From Pasteurellaceae bacterium (GTDB lineage Bacteria > Pseudomonadota > Gammaproteobacteria > Enterobacterales > Pasteurellaceae), in assembly GCA_900756155.1 (NCBI GenBank), contig CAAEJV010000004.1, positions 86,958-150,957 on the forward strand: DNA of 64,000 nt, read 5' to 3'. Under the pieces are notes generated by a model that did not search any database, was not told the origin of the DNA, and saw only the letters and a list, made by a program, of their open reading frames with translations. Position numbers and translations under genes: made by a program. Below are positions 26,666 through 35,094 of this stretch, piece by piece. Position 1 is the stretch's first letter. Every line of letters starts with the position of its first letter.

Positions 26666-27694
26666 ATGAATACAATCGTTGAACAAACTGAAACAACTGA
26701 AATCTCCTTTGGGGATAAACTTCGCCAAACACGCGAAGCATTAAATCTTTCTTTGGAAGATGTGGCAAAGGCCATTTCTTTACGTCCAAGCATTTTGGCA
26801 AAATTAGAAAATAATGAATTTGTTCAAAAAAATGTACCTTCAACCTTTTTGAGAGGTTACGTACGTAGTTATGCGAAATTTTTACGTATTCCTGATACTG
26901 AATGGGCTCATTTAACTTTTGGTGAAGCACATAAAAATGATTTAAGTAAAAATACACGTGCGACTCGTTCAGTTAACCAATATTCTTCTCACAGCCGTTG
27001 GGTAGGCACGCTCACAACAATTATTTTACTCGCTGCTGTTGGAATGACTGGCTTATGGTGGTGGCAAAATTATCAAAAATCAAACGAAGAACGTGATAAT
27101 TTAGTGCAAACCTACGTTGAAAAAGAAAAAACAGCAGAGCTACCGGCTACTCATTCGAATGAAATTCCAGTAACAGTAAATAGTCAGCCTGCGGTGTCAA
27201 GCAATGAAACTACGTCTGTAGCGGAAAAAACAAATAATGCTGCTGAACCCGCTGTTTCAACGACTCAAGAAAATCAAGCTCAAACAGGAAACACAGAAGT
27301 TTCAACCTCAGCAACTTCAGCACCTACCGTTGAACAAGCGCAAGCACCTGTTGTGGAACAAACGTTACCTAACACAGAACCAACAACAGAGAAAACCGTG
27401 CCAGATACACAAAGTGCGGTTGAAAACCCCGCTATTTCTGAAGCACCAACTACAGCGAAAGGCGATCTCGTTATTGAGATCATGAAAAATTCAAGCTGGA
27501 TTAGTGTGAAAGACAAAAACCGTAAAGTATTAGCGCAAAAAGAATATAAACAAGGTGAAACCTTAACCTTTAATGGTGATGAATATGCCTTGATTATCGG
27601 TGCGCCAGGTAACGTTCGCATTACTTATAAAGGCGAAGCGTATCCGCTTACAGTTGATGGCCGTGTGGCTAAATTTAAATTACCAAAACCTTAA
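26666..27694 (+). CDS. rodZ: Cytoskeletal/cell-shape protein RodZ
   Basis: Bitopic inner-membrane protein linking MreB to the elongation machinery. In 342 residues there is a Cro/CI-like HTH (~15-80, FGDKLRQTREALNLSLEDVA), one membrane segment (~112-133), a Thr/Ala/Gln/Pro-rich periplasmic linker and a C-terminal DUF4115 domain (DLVIEIMKNSSWISVKDKN). The ATG at 26666 begins the conserved part; an upstream in-frame TTG at 26594 would add a hydrophobic stretch not expected in RodZ. No strong SD is visible. USS 27412 encodes SAV in the linker. Confidence 0.9.
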   Translation: MNTIVEQTETTEISFGDKLRQTREALNLSLEDVAKAISLRPSILAKLENNEFVQKNVPSTFLRGYVRSYAKFLRIPDTEWAHLTFGEAHKNDLSKNTRATRSVNQYSSHSRWVGTLTTIILLAAVGMTGLWWWQNYQKSNEERDNLVQTYVEKEKTAELPATHSNEIPVTVNSQPAVSSNETTSVAEKTNNAAEPAVSTTQENQAQTGNTEVSTSATSAPTVEQAQAPVVEQTLPNTEPTTEKTVPDTQSAVENPAISEAPTTAKGDLVIEIMKNSSWISVKDKNRKVLAQKEYKQGETLTFNGDEYALIIGAPGNVRITYKGEAYPLTVDGRVAKFKLPKP

Positions 27695-27712
27695 CGAATA
27701 ATTTACGAAAGA

Positions 27713-28819
27713 ATGTCAGCAGTAAAACCTACTATCAAACGTCGTGAATCGACAAAAATTTATGTGGGCAATGTACCAATCGGTGGTGATGCACCGATTG
27801 CCGTACAATCCATGACAAATACTCGCACAACTGATGTTGAAGCGACCGTTGCACAGATTAAATCTTTGGAGCGTGTCGGTGCAGATATTGTGCGTGTTTC
27901 TGTTCCCACCATGGATGCCGCCGAAGCGTTTAAAATCATTAAACAGCAAGTGAATGTGCCATTAGTGGCAGATATTCATTTTGACTATCGCATTGCGTTA
28001 AAAGTCGCTGAATATGGGGTGGATTGTTTGCGTATTAATCCGGGCAATATTGGTCGTGAAGATCGTATTCGAGCCGTAGTAGATTGCGCGCGTGATAAAA
28101 ATATCCCTATCCGTATCGGTGTCAATGCTGGCTCATTAGAAAAAGATATTCAAGAGAAATTTGGTGAACCAACACCAGAAGCCTTGTTAGAATCAGCATT
28201 ACGCCATGTTGAGATTTTAGATCGTTTAAACTTCGATCAATTTAAAGTGAGCGTAAAAGCATCTGATGTCTTCCTTGCGGTGGAATCTTACCGTTTACTT
28301 GCTAAAGCCATTAAACAACCATTGCATTTAGGTATTACGGAGGCGGGCGGCGCACGTGCAGGTGCGGTGAAATCTGCAATTGGTTTAGGTATGCTGTTGG
28401 CGGAAGGTATTGGTGATACCTTGCGTGTCTCTTTAGCCGCTGATCCTGTAGAAGAAATCAAAGTTGGTTTTGATATTTTGAAATCATTACGTATTCGTTC
28501 TCGCGGGATAAACTTTATTGCTTGCCCAACTTGCTCTCGTCAAGAGTTTGATGTGATCGGCACGGTGAATGCACTGGAACAACGTTTAGAAGATATTATC
28601 ACCCCAATGGATGTGTCTATTATTGGTTGTGTGGTAAATGGCCCAGGTGAAGCATTAGTGTCTGACCTTGGCGTGACCGGCGGTAATAAGAAAAGTGGCT
28701 ATTATTTAGATGGCGAGCGTCAAAAAGAACGTTTTGATAACGACGCGATTATTGACCAATTAGAAGCAAAAATTCGTGCCAAAGTTGCACAACAAGATCC
28801 AAAAAATCGAATTATTTAA
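27713..28819 (+). CDS. ispG: 4-hydroxy-3-methylbut-2-enyl diphosphate synthase
   Basis: Fe-S enzyme of the MEP isoprenoid pathway, converting MEcPP to HMBPP. The 368-residue bacterial form has a TIM barrel (SVPTMDAAEAFKIIKQ, ADIHFDYRIAL) and C-terminal 4Fe-4S ligands at Cys271 and Cys274 (ACPTCSRQ) and Cys306 (GCVVNGPGE, with Glu313). Start ATG at 27713, 18 bases after rodZ, and 9 bases before hisS. Confidence 0.96.
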   Translation: MSAVKPTIKRRESTKIYVGNVPIGGDAPIAVQSMTNTRTTDVEATVAQIKSLERVGADIVRVSVPTMDAAEAFKIIKQQVNVPLVADIHFDYRIALKVAEYGVDCLRINPGNIGREDRIRAVVDCARDKNIPIRIGVNAGSLEKDIQEKFGEPTPEALLESALRHVEILDRLNFDQFKVSVKASDVFLAVESYRLLAKAIKQPLHLGITEAGGARAGAVKSAIGLGMLLAEGIGDTLRVSLAADPVEEIKVGFDILKSLRIRSRGINFIACPTCSRQEFDVIGTVNALEQRLEDIITPMDVSIIGCVVNGPGEALVSDLGVTGGNKKSGYYLDGERQKERFDNDAIIDQLEAKIRAKVAQQDPKNRII

Positions 28820-28828
28820 GGAAAACTC

Positions 28829-30100
28829 GTGGCAAAAAATATTCAAGCAATTCGTGGGATGAATGACTGTTCCCCAACTGAATCTCCACTTTGGCAATGG
28901 ATTGAAGGGCAGGTTCGCCAAATTTTAAGCAGCTACGGCTATTCAGAAGTACGTATGCCAATCGTGGAAAGCACACCATTATTTGCTCGTGCAATCGGTG
29001 AAGTAACCGATGTTGTCTCAAAAGAAATGTACACATTCTGGGATAATGATGAGCAATTAACACTTCGTCCTGAAGGTACAGCTGGATGTGTGCGTGCTGC
29101 GATTGAGCACGGTTGGATTTATAACAATGAACAACGTTTATGGTATATGGGACCGATGTTCCGTCATGAGCGTCCACAAAAAGGTCGTTACCGTCAATTC
29201 CATCAAGCAGGTGTGGAAGTATTTGGTATTTCAACCCCTGAAATTGATGCTGAGTTAATTATTTTAACGGCATGTTTGTGGAAAGCCTTAGGTATTGATC
29301 AACATGTTTCTCTTCAATTAAATTCGATTGGTTCATTAGAAGCACGTGCAAACTATCGTTCTGCATTAGTGGCTTTCTTAGAAAATCACCAAGATTTAAT
29401 GAGCGAAGAAGAGAAAGAACGTCTTGTAAAAAATCCATTACGTATTTTGGATACTAAAAATCAAGCATTACAAGATGTATTGGACGGCGCACCAAAATTA
29501 TTGGATTATTTAGATGATGAAAGTCGCGAGCATTTTGCACAGTTATGTGGTTTATTAGATGCGGTTGGCATTCAATATGAAATTAATCCAAAATTGGTTC
29601 GTGGCTTAGACTATTATAATAAAACCGTATTTGAATGGGTGACATCAGCATTAGGTGCACAAGGCACCGTATGTGGTGGTGGACGTTATGACGGCTTAGT
29701 GGAACAACTTGGTGGCCACGCAACAAGTGGCGTCGGTTTTGCAATGGGCTTAGAGCGTTTAGTGCTACTCGTTCAAGAAGTGAATAAATCGATTCCGGTA
29801 AAAAGTGCGGTAGATATTTACATTGTTTATCAAGGTGAAGGCACAACATTAGCTGCATTCCAACTCGCTGAAAAACTTCGCTCAGAATTACCGCACTTAA
29901 GCACCATGTTGCATTGCAGCGGCGGTAACTTTAAAAAACAATTTAGACGCGCTGATAAATCAGGTGCAACCCTTGCCCTTGTGCTCGGTGAAAGCGAAGT
30001 GCAAAATAATCAAGTGGTGGTAAAACACTTACTTGGCGAAGCTGAGCAACAAACCATTGATGTGGCCAATTTAATTGAACACGTGAAAGCTCAATTTTAA
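28829..30100 (+). CDS. hisS: Histidyl-tRNA synthetase
   Basis: Class II aminoacyl-tRNA synthetase. In 423 residues, motif 1 lies near the N-terminus and motif 2 is GPMFRHERPQKGRYRQFHQ (about 109-127). The histidine-specific motifs are LVRGLDYYNKTVFE and GGGRYDGL, and motif 3 is GFAMGLERL. Translation starts at GTG 28829 with AAGGAAA upstream. Two opposed USS (29803, 29890) lie in the anticodon-domain coding region. Confidence 0.97.
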   Translation: MAKNIQAIRGMNDCSPTESPLWQWIEGQVRQILSSYGYSEVRMPIVESTPLFARAIGEVTDVVSKEMYTFWDNDEQLTLRPEGTAGCVRAAIEHGWIYNNEQRLWYMGPMFRHERPQKGRYRQFHQAGVEVFGISTPEIDAELIILTACLWKALGIDQHVSLQLNSIGSLEARANYRSALVAFLENHQDLMSEEEKERLVKNPLRILDTKNQALQDVLDGAPKLLDYLDDESREHFAQLCGLLDAVGIQYEINPKLVRGLDYYNKTVFEWVTSALGAQGTVCGGGRYDGLVEQLGGHATSGVGFAMGLERLVLLVQEVNKSIPVKSAVDIYIVYQGEGTTLAAFQLAEKLRSELPHLSTMLHCSGGNFKKQFRRADKSGATLALVLGESEVQNNQVVVKHLLGEAEQQTIDVANLIEHVKAQF

Positions 30101-30118
30101 TTTTAGAAGGATAGGAAA

Positions 30119-30733
30119 ATGGCATATACCATTGAAGAAGAACAAGAACTGAATCAGTTAAAAGAGTGGTGGAAAGACAATGGCAAAGCCATTATTGCCG
30201 CTTTTATTCTTGGCGTAGGCGGGATGTTGGGCTGGCGTTATTGGCAGTCTTATCAGGCTAATCAAATCATGCAAGCGTCTGCTGAATATGATGCGTTAGT
30301 TTATGCCACAAATAAAGATGCCGCGGCACAACAAGCTAAAGTGGCTGAATTTGTGAAAGCGCATGATAAAACCAGCTATGCAGTATTTAGTTTATTAGAT
30401 GAAGCAAAAGGTTTTGTAGCAAAACAAGATTACGCCTCTGCTGAAAACAGCTTAAAACAAGCGATTGCTCAATCACAAGATGATATCTTAACGTCTCTTG
30501 CTGCGCTTCGTTTGTCTGCTGTGCAATTCCAACAAGGTCAATTTGATGCCGCATTAGCAAGTCTAAATCAAGTGAAAAACCAAGGCTTTAGTGCGCGTAA
30601 AGATCTTTTAGCGGGTGATATTCAAGTCGCAAAAGGCGATGTGAATGGTGCTAAAGCAAGTTTTGAAAATGCACAGAAAAACGGTAACCCGTTAGAAAAA
30701 CAAATGGCGCAGATGAAATTAAATAATCTGTAA
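30119..30733 (+). CDS. yfgM: YfgM-type ancillary SecYEG/BamB-like TPR protein
   Basis: 204-residue single-span inner-membrane protein (DUF2133/YfgM). It has a short acidic cytoplasmic N-terminus, a membrane segment at ~20-40 (AIIAAFILGVGGMLGWRYW) and a periplasmic TPR-like helical domain. In E. coli YfgM associates with PpiD and SecYEG; ppiD is also in this window. It follows hisS by 18 bases and ends at a terminator. Confidence 0.92.
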   Translation: MAYTIEEEQELNQLKEWWKDNGKAIIAAFILGVGGMLGWRYWQSYQANQIMQASAEYDALVYATNKDAAAQQAKVAEFVKAHDKTSYAVFSLLDEAKGFVAKQDYASAENSLKQAIAQSQDDILTSLAALRLSAVQFQQGQFDAALASLNQVKNQGFSARKDLLAGDIQVAKGDVNGAKASFENAQKNGNPLEKQMAQMKLNNL

Positions 30734-30743
30734 TATTTTAATT

Positions 30744-30768
30744 AGCCCGAATTGCTCGGGCTTTTTTA
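30744..30768 (+). terminator. Rho-independent terminator after yfgM
   Basis: AGCCCGA (30744-30750) pairs with TCGGGCT (30756-30762) over a 5-base loop, followed by TTTTTATT. Confidence 0.92.
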
Positions 30769-30784
30769 TTGGATTTTTGATCTG

Positions 30785-31228
30785 ATGATTCAGAAACCTA
30801 TTGTGCCGCCACCCGTCATTTTTATTGGCAGTGCACTTATCATGGCATATTTGCCTAATCCTTATCCCTTCAAAATCAATGCATTAGCAGTTTATTTGAT
30901 TGTGTCGGTTTCTTCTGTCATCGCTTTTTTCAGCCTTTGGCAATTTTATAAAAGTAAAGCGAATATCAATCCAATTCACTTAGAAAAAAGCAACGTGTTT
31001 GTGGCAGATGGTATTTATCGTTTTAGCCGTAACCCAATGTATTTAAGTTTAGCGGGCTTGCTAGTGGCATGGGCAGTTTATTTGCAAAGTGCGGTCAGTT
31101 TTCTAGGTGTTTTTCTTTTTGTTTATCTCATCACACAATGGCAAATTAAACCTGAAGAATACTGGCTTGAGAAGAAGTTTGGTGAGTCTTATTTAGCTTA
31201 CAAGAAAAAAGTGAGACGCTGGATTTAA
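30785..31228 (+). CDS. Small membrane methyltransferase-like protein (ICMT/PEMT family)
   Basis: 147-residue membrane protein of the isoprenylcysteine carboxyl methyltransferase/phospholipid methyltransferase-like group. It has three or four hydrophobic segments, then the family motif DGIYRFSRNPMYLSLAGLLV and a C-terminal EEYWLEKKFGESYLAYKKKVRRW. The natural substrate of bacterial members is largely unknown. The ATG at 30785 is preferred; an upstream TTG lies inside the yfgM terminator. USS 31087 encodes QSAVS in a loop. Confidence 0.8.
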   Translation: MIQKPIVPPPVIFIGSALIMAYLPNPYPFKINALAVYLIVSVSSVIAFFSLWQFYKSKANINPIHLEKSNVFVADGIYRFSRNPMYLSLAGLLVAWAVYLQSAVSFLGVFLFVYLITQWQIKPEEYWLEKKFGESYLAYKKKVRRWI

Positions 31229-31233
31229 CCAAT

Positions 31234-31266
31234 AAAAAAATCGCCTAAAAATAGGCGATTTTTTAT
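31234..31266. terminator. Bidirectional terminator between the methyltransferase gene and sodA
   Basis: TCGCCTA (31241-31247) pairs with TAGGCGA (31252-31258), flanked by A-run and T-run on both sides, between converging genes. Confidence 0.92.
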
Positions 31267-31281
31267 ATATTTGGAAAAGGA

Positions 31282-31929
31282 TTATTTAGCTGCACATCCG
31301 CAATCTGCTAATTTTTTAGCAAAACGCTCTGCAACGAAATCCCAGTTTACTACGTTCCAGAATTCTTTGATGTAGTCTGGACGACGGTTTTGGAATTTCA
31401 AGTAGTAAGCGTGTTCCCAAACATCTAAACCTAAAAGTGGGAAACCTTCACAACCTGCGATTTCTTTACCCATTAATGGAGAATCTTGGTTTGCGGTAGA
31501 GACAACAGATAATTTGCCTTGGTTGATCACTAACCATGCCCAACCAGAACCGAAACGAGTCGCCGCAGCTTTTTCAAATTCAGCTTTGAAGTTTTCTACA
31601 GAACCGAAATCACGTTCGATAGCTGCTTTTAAATCACCTTGTAAAGTGGTGCCTTTTTTCAATGATTTCCAGAATAAGCTGTGGTTTGCGTGACCGCCTG
31701 CGTTGTTACGTAATGCGGTACGTTTTTCAGCAGGGATTTTGTCTAATTGGCTGATTAATTGACCTGCACACATTTCAGAAAATTCAGCAGGTAAAGTTTC
31801 TAACACTGCATTTGCATTATTTACATATGCTTGATGGTGTTTAGAGTGGTGAATTTCCATTGTTTGTGCATCAAAATGTGGTTCTAACGCATCATAAGCG
31901 TAGCCTAATTCAGGTAGAGTATAAGACAT
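31282..31929 (-). CDS. sodA: Manganese superoxide dismutase
   Basis: Dismutates superoxide in the cytosol. In 215 residues the metal ligands are His27, His83, Asp169 and His173 (DVWEHAYYL). GSGWAWLV and the surrounding residues favour the Mn form. An unusual tail CGCAAK with two cysteines ends the protein. The upstream region has an FNR-like site placed over the predicted promoter, matching the anaerobic repression known for enterobacterial sodA. Confidence 0.95.
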   Translation of the reverse strand: MSYTLPELGYAYDALEPHFDAQTMEIHHSKHHQAYVNNANAVLETLPAEFSEMCAGQLISQLDKIPAEKRTALRNNAGGHANHSLFWKSLKKGTTLQGDLKAAIERDFGSVENFKAEFEKAAATRFGSGWAWLVINQGKLSVVSTANQDSPLMGKEIAGCEGFPLLGLDVWEHAYYLKFQNRRPDYIKEFWNVVNWDFVAERFAKKLADCGCAAK

Positions 31930-32011
31930 AATATGTTCCTTTTTTAAATGAAGTTAAGGTAATGTTTTTGATAAAACAACATCAAAAAGTAACTAAATAG
32001 TAGCAGAAAAT

Positions 32012-32025
32012 TTGATTTAGATCAG
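32012..32025 (-). promoter_or_regulatory. FNR-like site in the sodA-ccmA intergenic region
   Basis: TTGAT-N4-ATCAG matches the FNR consensus TTGAT-N4-ATCAA at 9 of 10 positions. It lies just upstream of a candidate sodA -10 (TACTAT on the minus strand, 32002-31997), so FNR binding would block that promoter. It is ~190 bases from ccmA, so an effect there is also possible. Confidence 0.6.
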
Positions 32026-32160
32026 TAAATCTTTTAATTATTTGATTATCTGATGAAAAAGCTAGGAAAATTTAGTTTGTTTTAAATCAATAAATACACC
32101 GATCTACGCCTAAATAGTTATGTCTTTTAGTCCTTAAAATCTCGTCAAAATTTCCCCTTG

Positions 32161-32169
32161 TGGTAGAAT
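32161..32169 (+). promoter_or_regulatory. Candidate extended -10 promoter for the ccm operon
   Basis: TGGTAGAAT at 32161-32169 fits an extended -10 (TGn plus TAGAAT), with a poor -35 upstream. About 45 bases before the ccmA start. Predicted by eye. Confidence 0.45.
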
Positions 32170-32212
32170 ACCCGCTGATTTTTCACAAGATTTTATTTTT
32201 AAGGCTGAGACT

Positions 32213-32854
32213 ATGTTTCCTGCTCATCAACTTCAATTAGAACAATTGGCGTGCCAACGTGGCGATCGCGTGTTGTTCACTGATCTTTCACTGCAATTTC
32301 AAAGTGGTGATTTCGTGCAAATTGAAGGACACAATGGTATCGGTAAAACAAGTTTATTGCGGATTTTAGCCGGCCTTGCACAACCAGTAGAAGGTAAAGT
32401 GCAGTGGAATTCAGAAGAGATTACAAAACAACGCGAAGAATACCATCATCAGCTACTTTATCTCGGCCATCATTCTGGAGTGAAACCTGAATTAACGGCA
32501 TGGGAAAATTTAAAATTTTATCAGCAGATTAGTCAAAGCCAGCAAGGCACCGATATTTTATGGGATGTCTTGGAAACAGTAGGTTTACTTGGACGTGAAG
32601 ATTTGCCGGCAGCCCAACTTTCAGCGGGTCAGCAAAAGCGCATTGCCTTGGCGAGATTATGGATCTCGGAAGCACCACTTTGGATTTTGGATGAACCTTT
32701 TACAGCAATAGACAAAAAAGGGGTTGAAGTTTTGACCGCACTTTTTGAAAATCATGCTAAAAAAGGTGGAATGGTGATTTTAACGAGCCATCAGGAAGTA
32801 CCAAGTAGCCTATTGAAGAAAATCAATCTTGCTGATTATAAATATAACCCTTAG
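32213..32854 (+). CDS. ccmA: Cytochrome c maturation ATP-binding protein CcmA
   Basis: ATPase of the CcmABCD complex that releases holo-CcmE from CcmC. The 213 residues carry Walker A GHNGIGKT (39-46), the signature LSAGQQKR and Walker B LWILDEPFTAID, as in short heme-export ABC subunits. First gene of a nine-gene operon. USS 32735 encodes the tripeptide TAL within the C-terminal part. Confidence 0.96.
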   Translation: MFPAHQLQLEQLACQRGDRVLFTDLSLQFQSGDFVQIEGHNGIGKTSLLRILAGLAQPVEGKVQWNSEEITKQREEYHHQLLYLGHHSGVKPELTAWENLKFYQQISQSQQGTDILWDVLETVGLLGREDLPAAQLSAGQQKRIALARLWISEAPLWILDEPFTAIDKKGVEVLTALFENHAKKGGMVILTSHQEVPSSLLKKINLADYKYNP

Positions 32855-32860
32855 ATTTTT

Positions 32861-33526
32861 ATGATATTTTTACAGATTATAAAGCGAGAGCTGAAGATTG
32901 CTACCCGTAAGCAAGCGGAAATTTTAAATCCGCTTTGGTTCTTTTTGATCGTCATCACGCTATTTCCATTAGTTATTGGGCCGGATCCTAAGTTACTTTC
33001 TCGCATCGCACCTGGAGTTGCTTGGGTGGCAGCATTGCTTTCTGCGTTGCTGTCTTTTGAACGCTTATTCCGAGATGACTTTATTGATGGCTCTTTAGAG
33101 CAATTGATGCTTACGGCTCAACCTTTAGCGCTAACGGCACTTGCAAAAGTCGTTGCACACTGGTTATTAACGGGTTTGCCGTTGATTCTACTTTCTCCTA
33201 TTGCCGCTTTATTGCTCTTATTAGAAGTGAATATTTGGTGGGCATTGGTGCTTACACTCTTAGTGGGCACGCCGATTTTAAGCTGCATTGGTGCAATTGG
33301 TGTGGCATTAACGGTGGGATTGCGTAAAGGTGGCGTATTGCTGAGTTTACTTGTGGTACCATTATTCATTCCGGTTTTAATTTTTGCTTCAGCAATTTTA
33401 GATGCCGCAGCATTAAATCTCCCTTATGGTGGACAGCTTGCTATTTTAGGTGCAATTTTGGCTGGCGCGATAACCTTATCGCCTTTTGCGATTGCCGCTG
33501 CACTACGAATTAGTTTAGATAATTAA
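32861..33526 (+). CDS. ccmB: Cytochrome c maturation permease CcmB
   Basis: 221-residue membrane subunit with six hydrophobic segments, partner of CcmA. It starts with the typical FLQIIKRELKIATRKQAEILN, and the FERLFRDDFIDGSLEQLML loop is characteristic. It follows ccmA by 6 bases. The substrate moved by CcmAB is not heme itself as far as is known; the complex uses ATP to release holo-CcmE. Confidence 0.95.
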   Translation: MIFLQIIKRELKIATRKQAEILNPLWFFLIVITLFPLVIGPDPKLLSRIAPGVAWVAALLSALLSFERLFRDDFIDGSLEQLMLTAQPLALTALAKVVAHWLLTGLPLILLSPIAALLLLLEVNIWWALVLTLLVGTPILSCIGAIGVALTVGLRKGGVLLSLLVVPLFIPVLIFASAILDAAALNLPYGGQLAILGAILAGAITLSPFAIAAALRISLDN

Positions 33527-33593
33527 TCATCATGACGGTGAAAGTGCGGTCAGATTTTTAACTGTTTTTTATTTTTTGAATTAAGGATCTTTT

Positions 33594-34334
33594 ATGTGGA
33601 AGTGGTTACATCCTTACGCAAAACATGAAACCCAATATCATTTATGTGGCAAATTAAGTCCATTTTTTGGTGTGATTGCGGTTTTATTATTGGCTGTTGG
33701 AATCGTTTGGGGTTTAGCTTATGCTCCGGCAGATTATCAGCAAGGCAATAGTTTCCGAATTATGTATGTCCATGTGCCGGCAGCGATTTGGTCAATGGGT
33801 GTGTATGGTTCTATGGCTGTGGCTGCCATTATTGCGTTAGTTTGGCAAATTAAAGCCGCTAATCTTTCAATGATAGCCATGGCACCGATCGGTGCAATGT
33901 TTACCTTTATTGCCTTGGTAACAGGTGCAATTTGGGGCAAACCAATGTGGGGAACCTGGTGGGTGTGGGATGCGCGTTTAACCGCAGAACTCATTCTTTT
34001 CTTCTTATATATCGGTGTATTAGCGCTTTATTCTGCATTTTCTGATCGTGCCGTGGGCGCAAAATCAGCGGGTATCTTGTGTATTGTTGGTGTGGTGAAT
34101 TTACCAATCATTCACTTCTCAGTCGAGTGGTGGAATACCTTACACCAAGGGGCAAGTATCACGAAGTTTGAAAAACCTTCAATTGCAACGCCAATGTTAA
34201 TTCCACTGATTTTATGTATTTTTGGATTTTTATTTTTATCCATTTGGTTTACGCTTGTGCGTTACCGCGTTGAATTGCTAAAAGAAGACAGTAAACGTCC
34301 ATGGGTAAAAGAGTTAGCAAGTAAGCTGAAATAG
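33594..34334 (+). CDS. ccmC: Heme-handling membrane protein CcmC
   Basis: 246-residue member of the heme handling protein superfamily with six membrane segments. The tryptophan-rich WWD motif is WGTWWVWDARLT. Conserved histidines lie in the flanking periplasmic loops (VHVPAAIWSM and HFSVEWWNTLHQG). It attaches heme to CcmE. AAGGAT precedes the ATG. A USS (33542) fills part of the 67-base gap after ccmB. Confidence 0.96.
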   Translation: MWKWLHPYAKHETQYHLCGKLSPFFGVIAVLLLAVGIVWGLAYAPADYQQGNSFRIMYVHVPAAIWSMGVYGSMAVAAIIALVWQIKAANLSMIAMAPIGAMFTFIALVTGAIWGKPMWGTWWVWDARLTAELILFFLYIGVLALYSAFSDRAVGAKSAGILCIVGVVNLPIIHFSVEWWNTLHQGASITKFEKPSIATPMLIPLILCIFGFLFLSIWFTLVRYRVELLKEDSKRPWVKELASKLK

Positions 34335-34363
34335 TTTTTTATTTTTATTTTAGGGAGCGGAAA

Positions 34364-34567
34364 ATGTTTTTCCAAAGTTGGAGTGATTTTATCAATATGG
34401 GAGGCTATGGTTTTTATGTGTGGCTTTCCTATGGCATTAGCCTTGTGGCAATGATCATTTTGGCGATACAAAGCGTCAAGGGGCGTAAGACAGTATTAAA
34501 AGAAGTGTTACGCGAGCAACAACGTGAAGCCCGTTTAAACCAAGCAAATAAAGGAAATACGCTATGA
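34364..34567 (+). CDS. ccmD: Cytochrome c maturation small subunit CcmD
   Basis: 67-residue single-span protein (GFYVWLSYGISLVAMIILAI) with a basic cytoplasmic tail, typical of CcmD. It is needed to release holo-CcmE from the CcmABC complex. GGGAGCGG precedes the start. The end overlaps the ccmE start by 4 bases (ATGA). Confidence 0.92.
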   Translation: MFFQSWSDFINMGGYGFYVWLSYGISLVAMIILAIQSVKGRKTVLKEVLREQQREARLNQANKGNTL

Positions 34568-35094
34568 ATCCAAGACGTAAATCAAGACTTTCGATCATCA
34601 TCTTTGTGATTTTAGGTATTTCGATTGCAACAGGTTTGGTGCTTTATGCGCTTCGCCAAAATATTGATTTATTTTATACCCCTTCGGAAGTTGTAGAAGG
34701 GAAAGACGGAAATCCTGATCAAAAACCTGAAGTTGGGCAACGTATTCGTGTTGGTGGTATGGTGGTTGAAGGCTCTGTTAGTCGAGACCCGAAAAGTCTC
34801 AAAGTTCGCTTTGATGTGAATGATATTGGTCCATCAATTACAGTTGAATACGAAGGTATTCTGCCGGATCTTTTCCGTGAGGGACAGGGTATTGTTGCGC
34901 AAGGTGTGTTAAAAGAACCAACCTTATTAGAAGCAACAGAAGTGCTTGCTAAACATGATGAAAATTATGTGCCGCCAGAATTAGGTGAGAAGATGCAGAA
35001 AATGCATAAACCAATGGGGGCAGAACTAAAAGGTGAGAGTGAAGCCGATCGTCGTTATAAAGAAACCCAGCAAAAATCGCAAGAAGGTCGCTAA
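34564..35094 (+). CDS. ccmE: Heme chaperone CcmE
   Basis: 176-residue periplasmic heme chaperone with an N-terminal anchor (~9-29) and an OB-fold domain. The heme-binding histidine is His131 in LAKHDENYVPPE. A charged, Gln/Lys-rich C-terminal tail follows. The stop shares one base with the ccmF start, showing tight coupling. Confidence 0.96.
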   Translation: MNPRRKSRLSIIIFVILGISIATGLVLYALRQNIDLFYTPSEVVEGKDGNPDQKPEVGQRIRVGGMVVEGSVSRDPKSLKVRFDVNDIGPSITVEYEGILPDLFREGQGIVAQGVLKEPTLLEATEVLAKHDENYVPPELGEKMQKMHKPMGAELKGESEADRRYKETQQKSQEGR

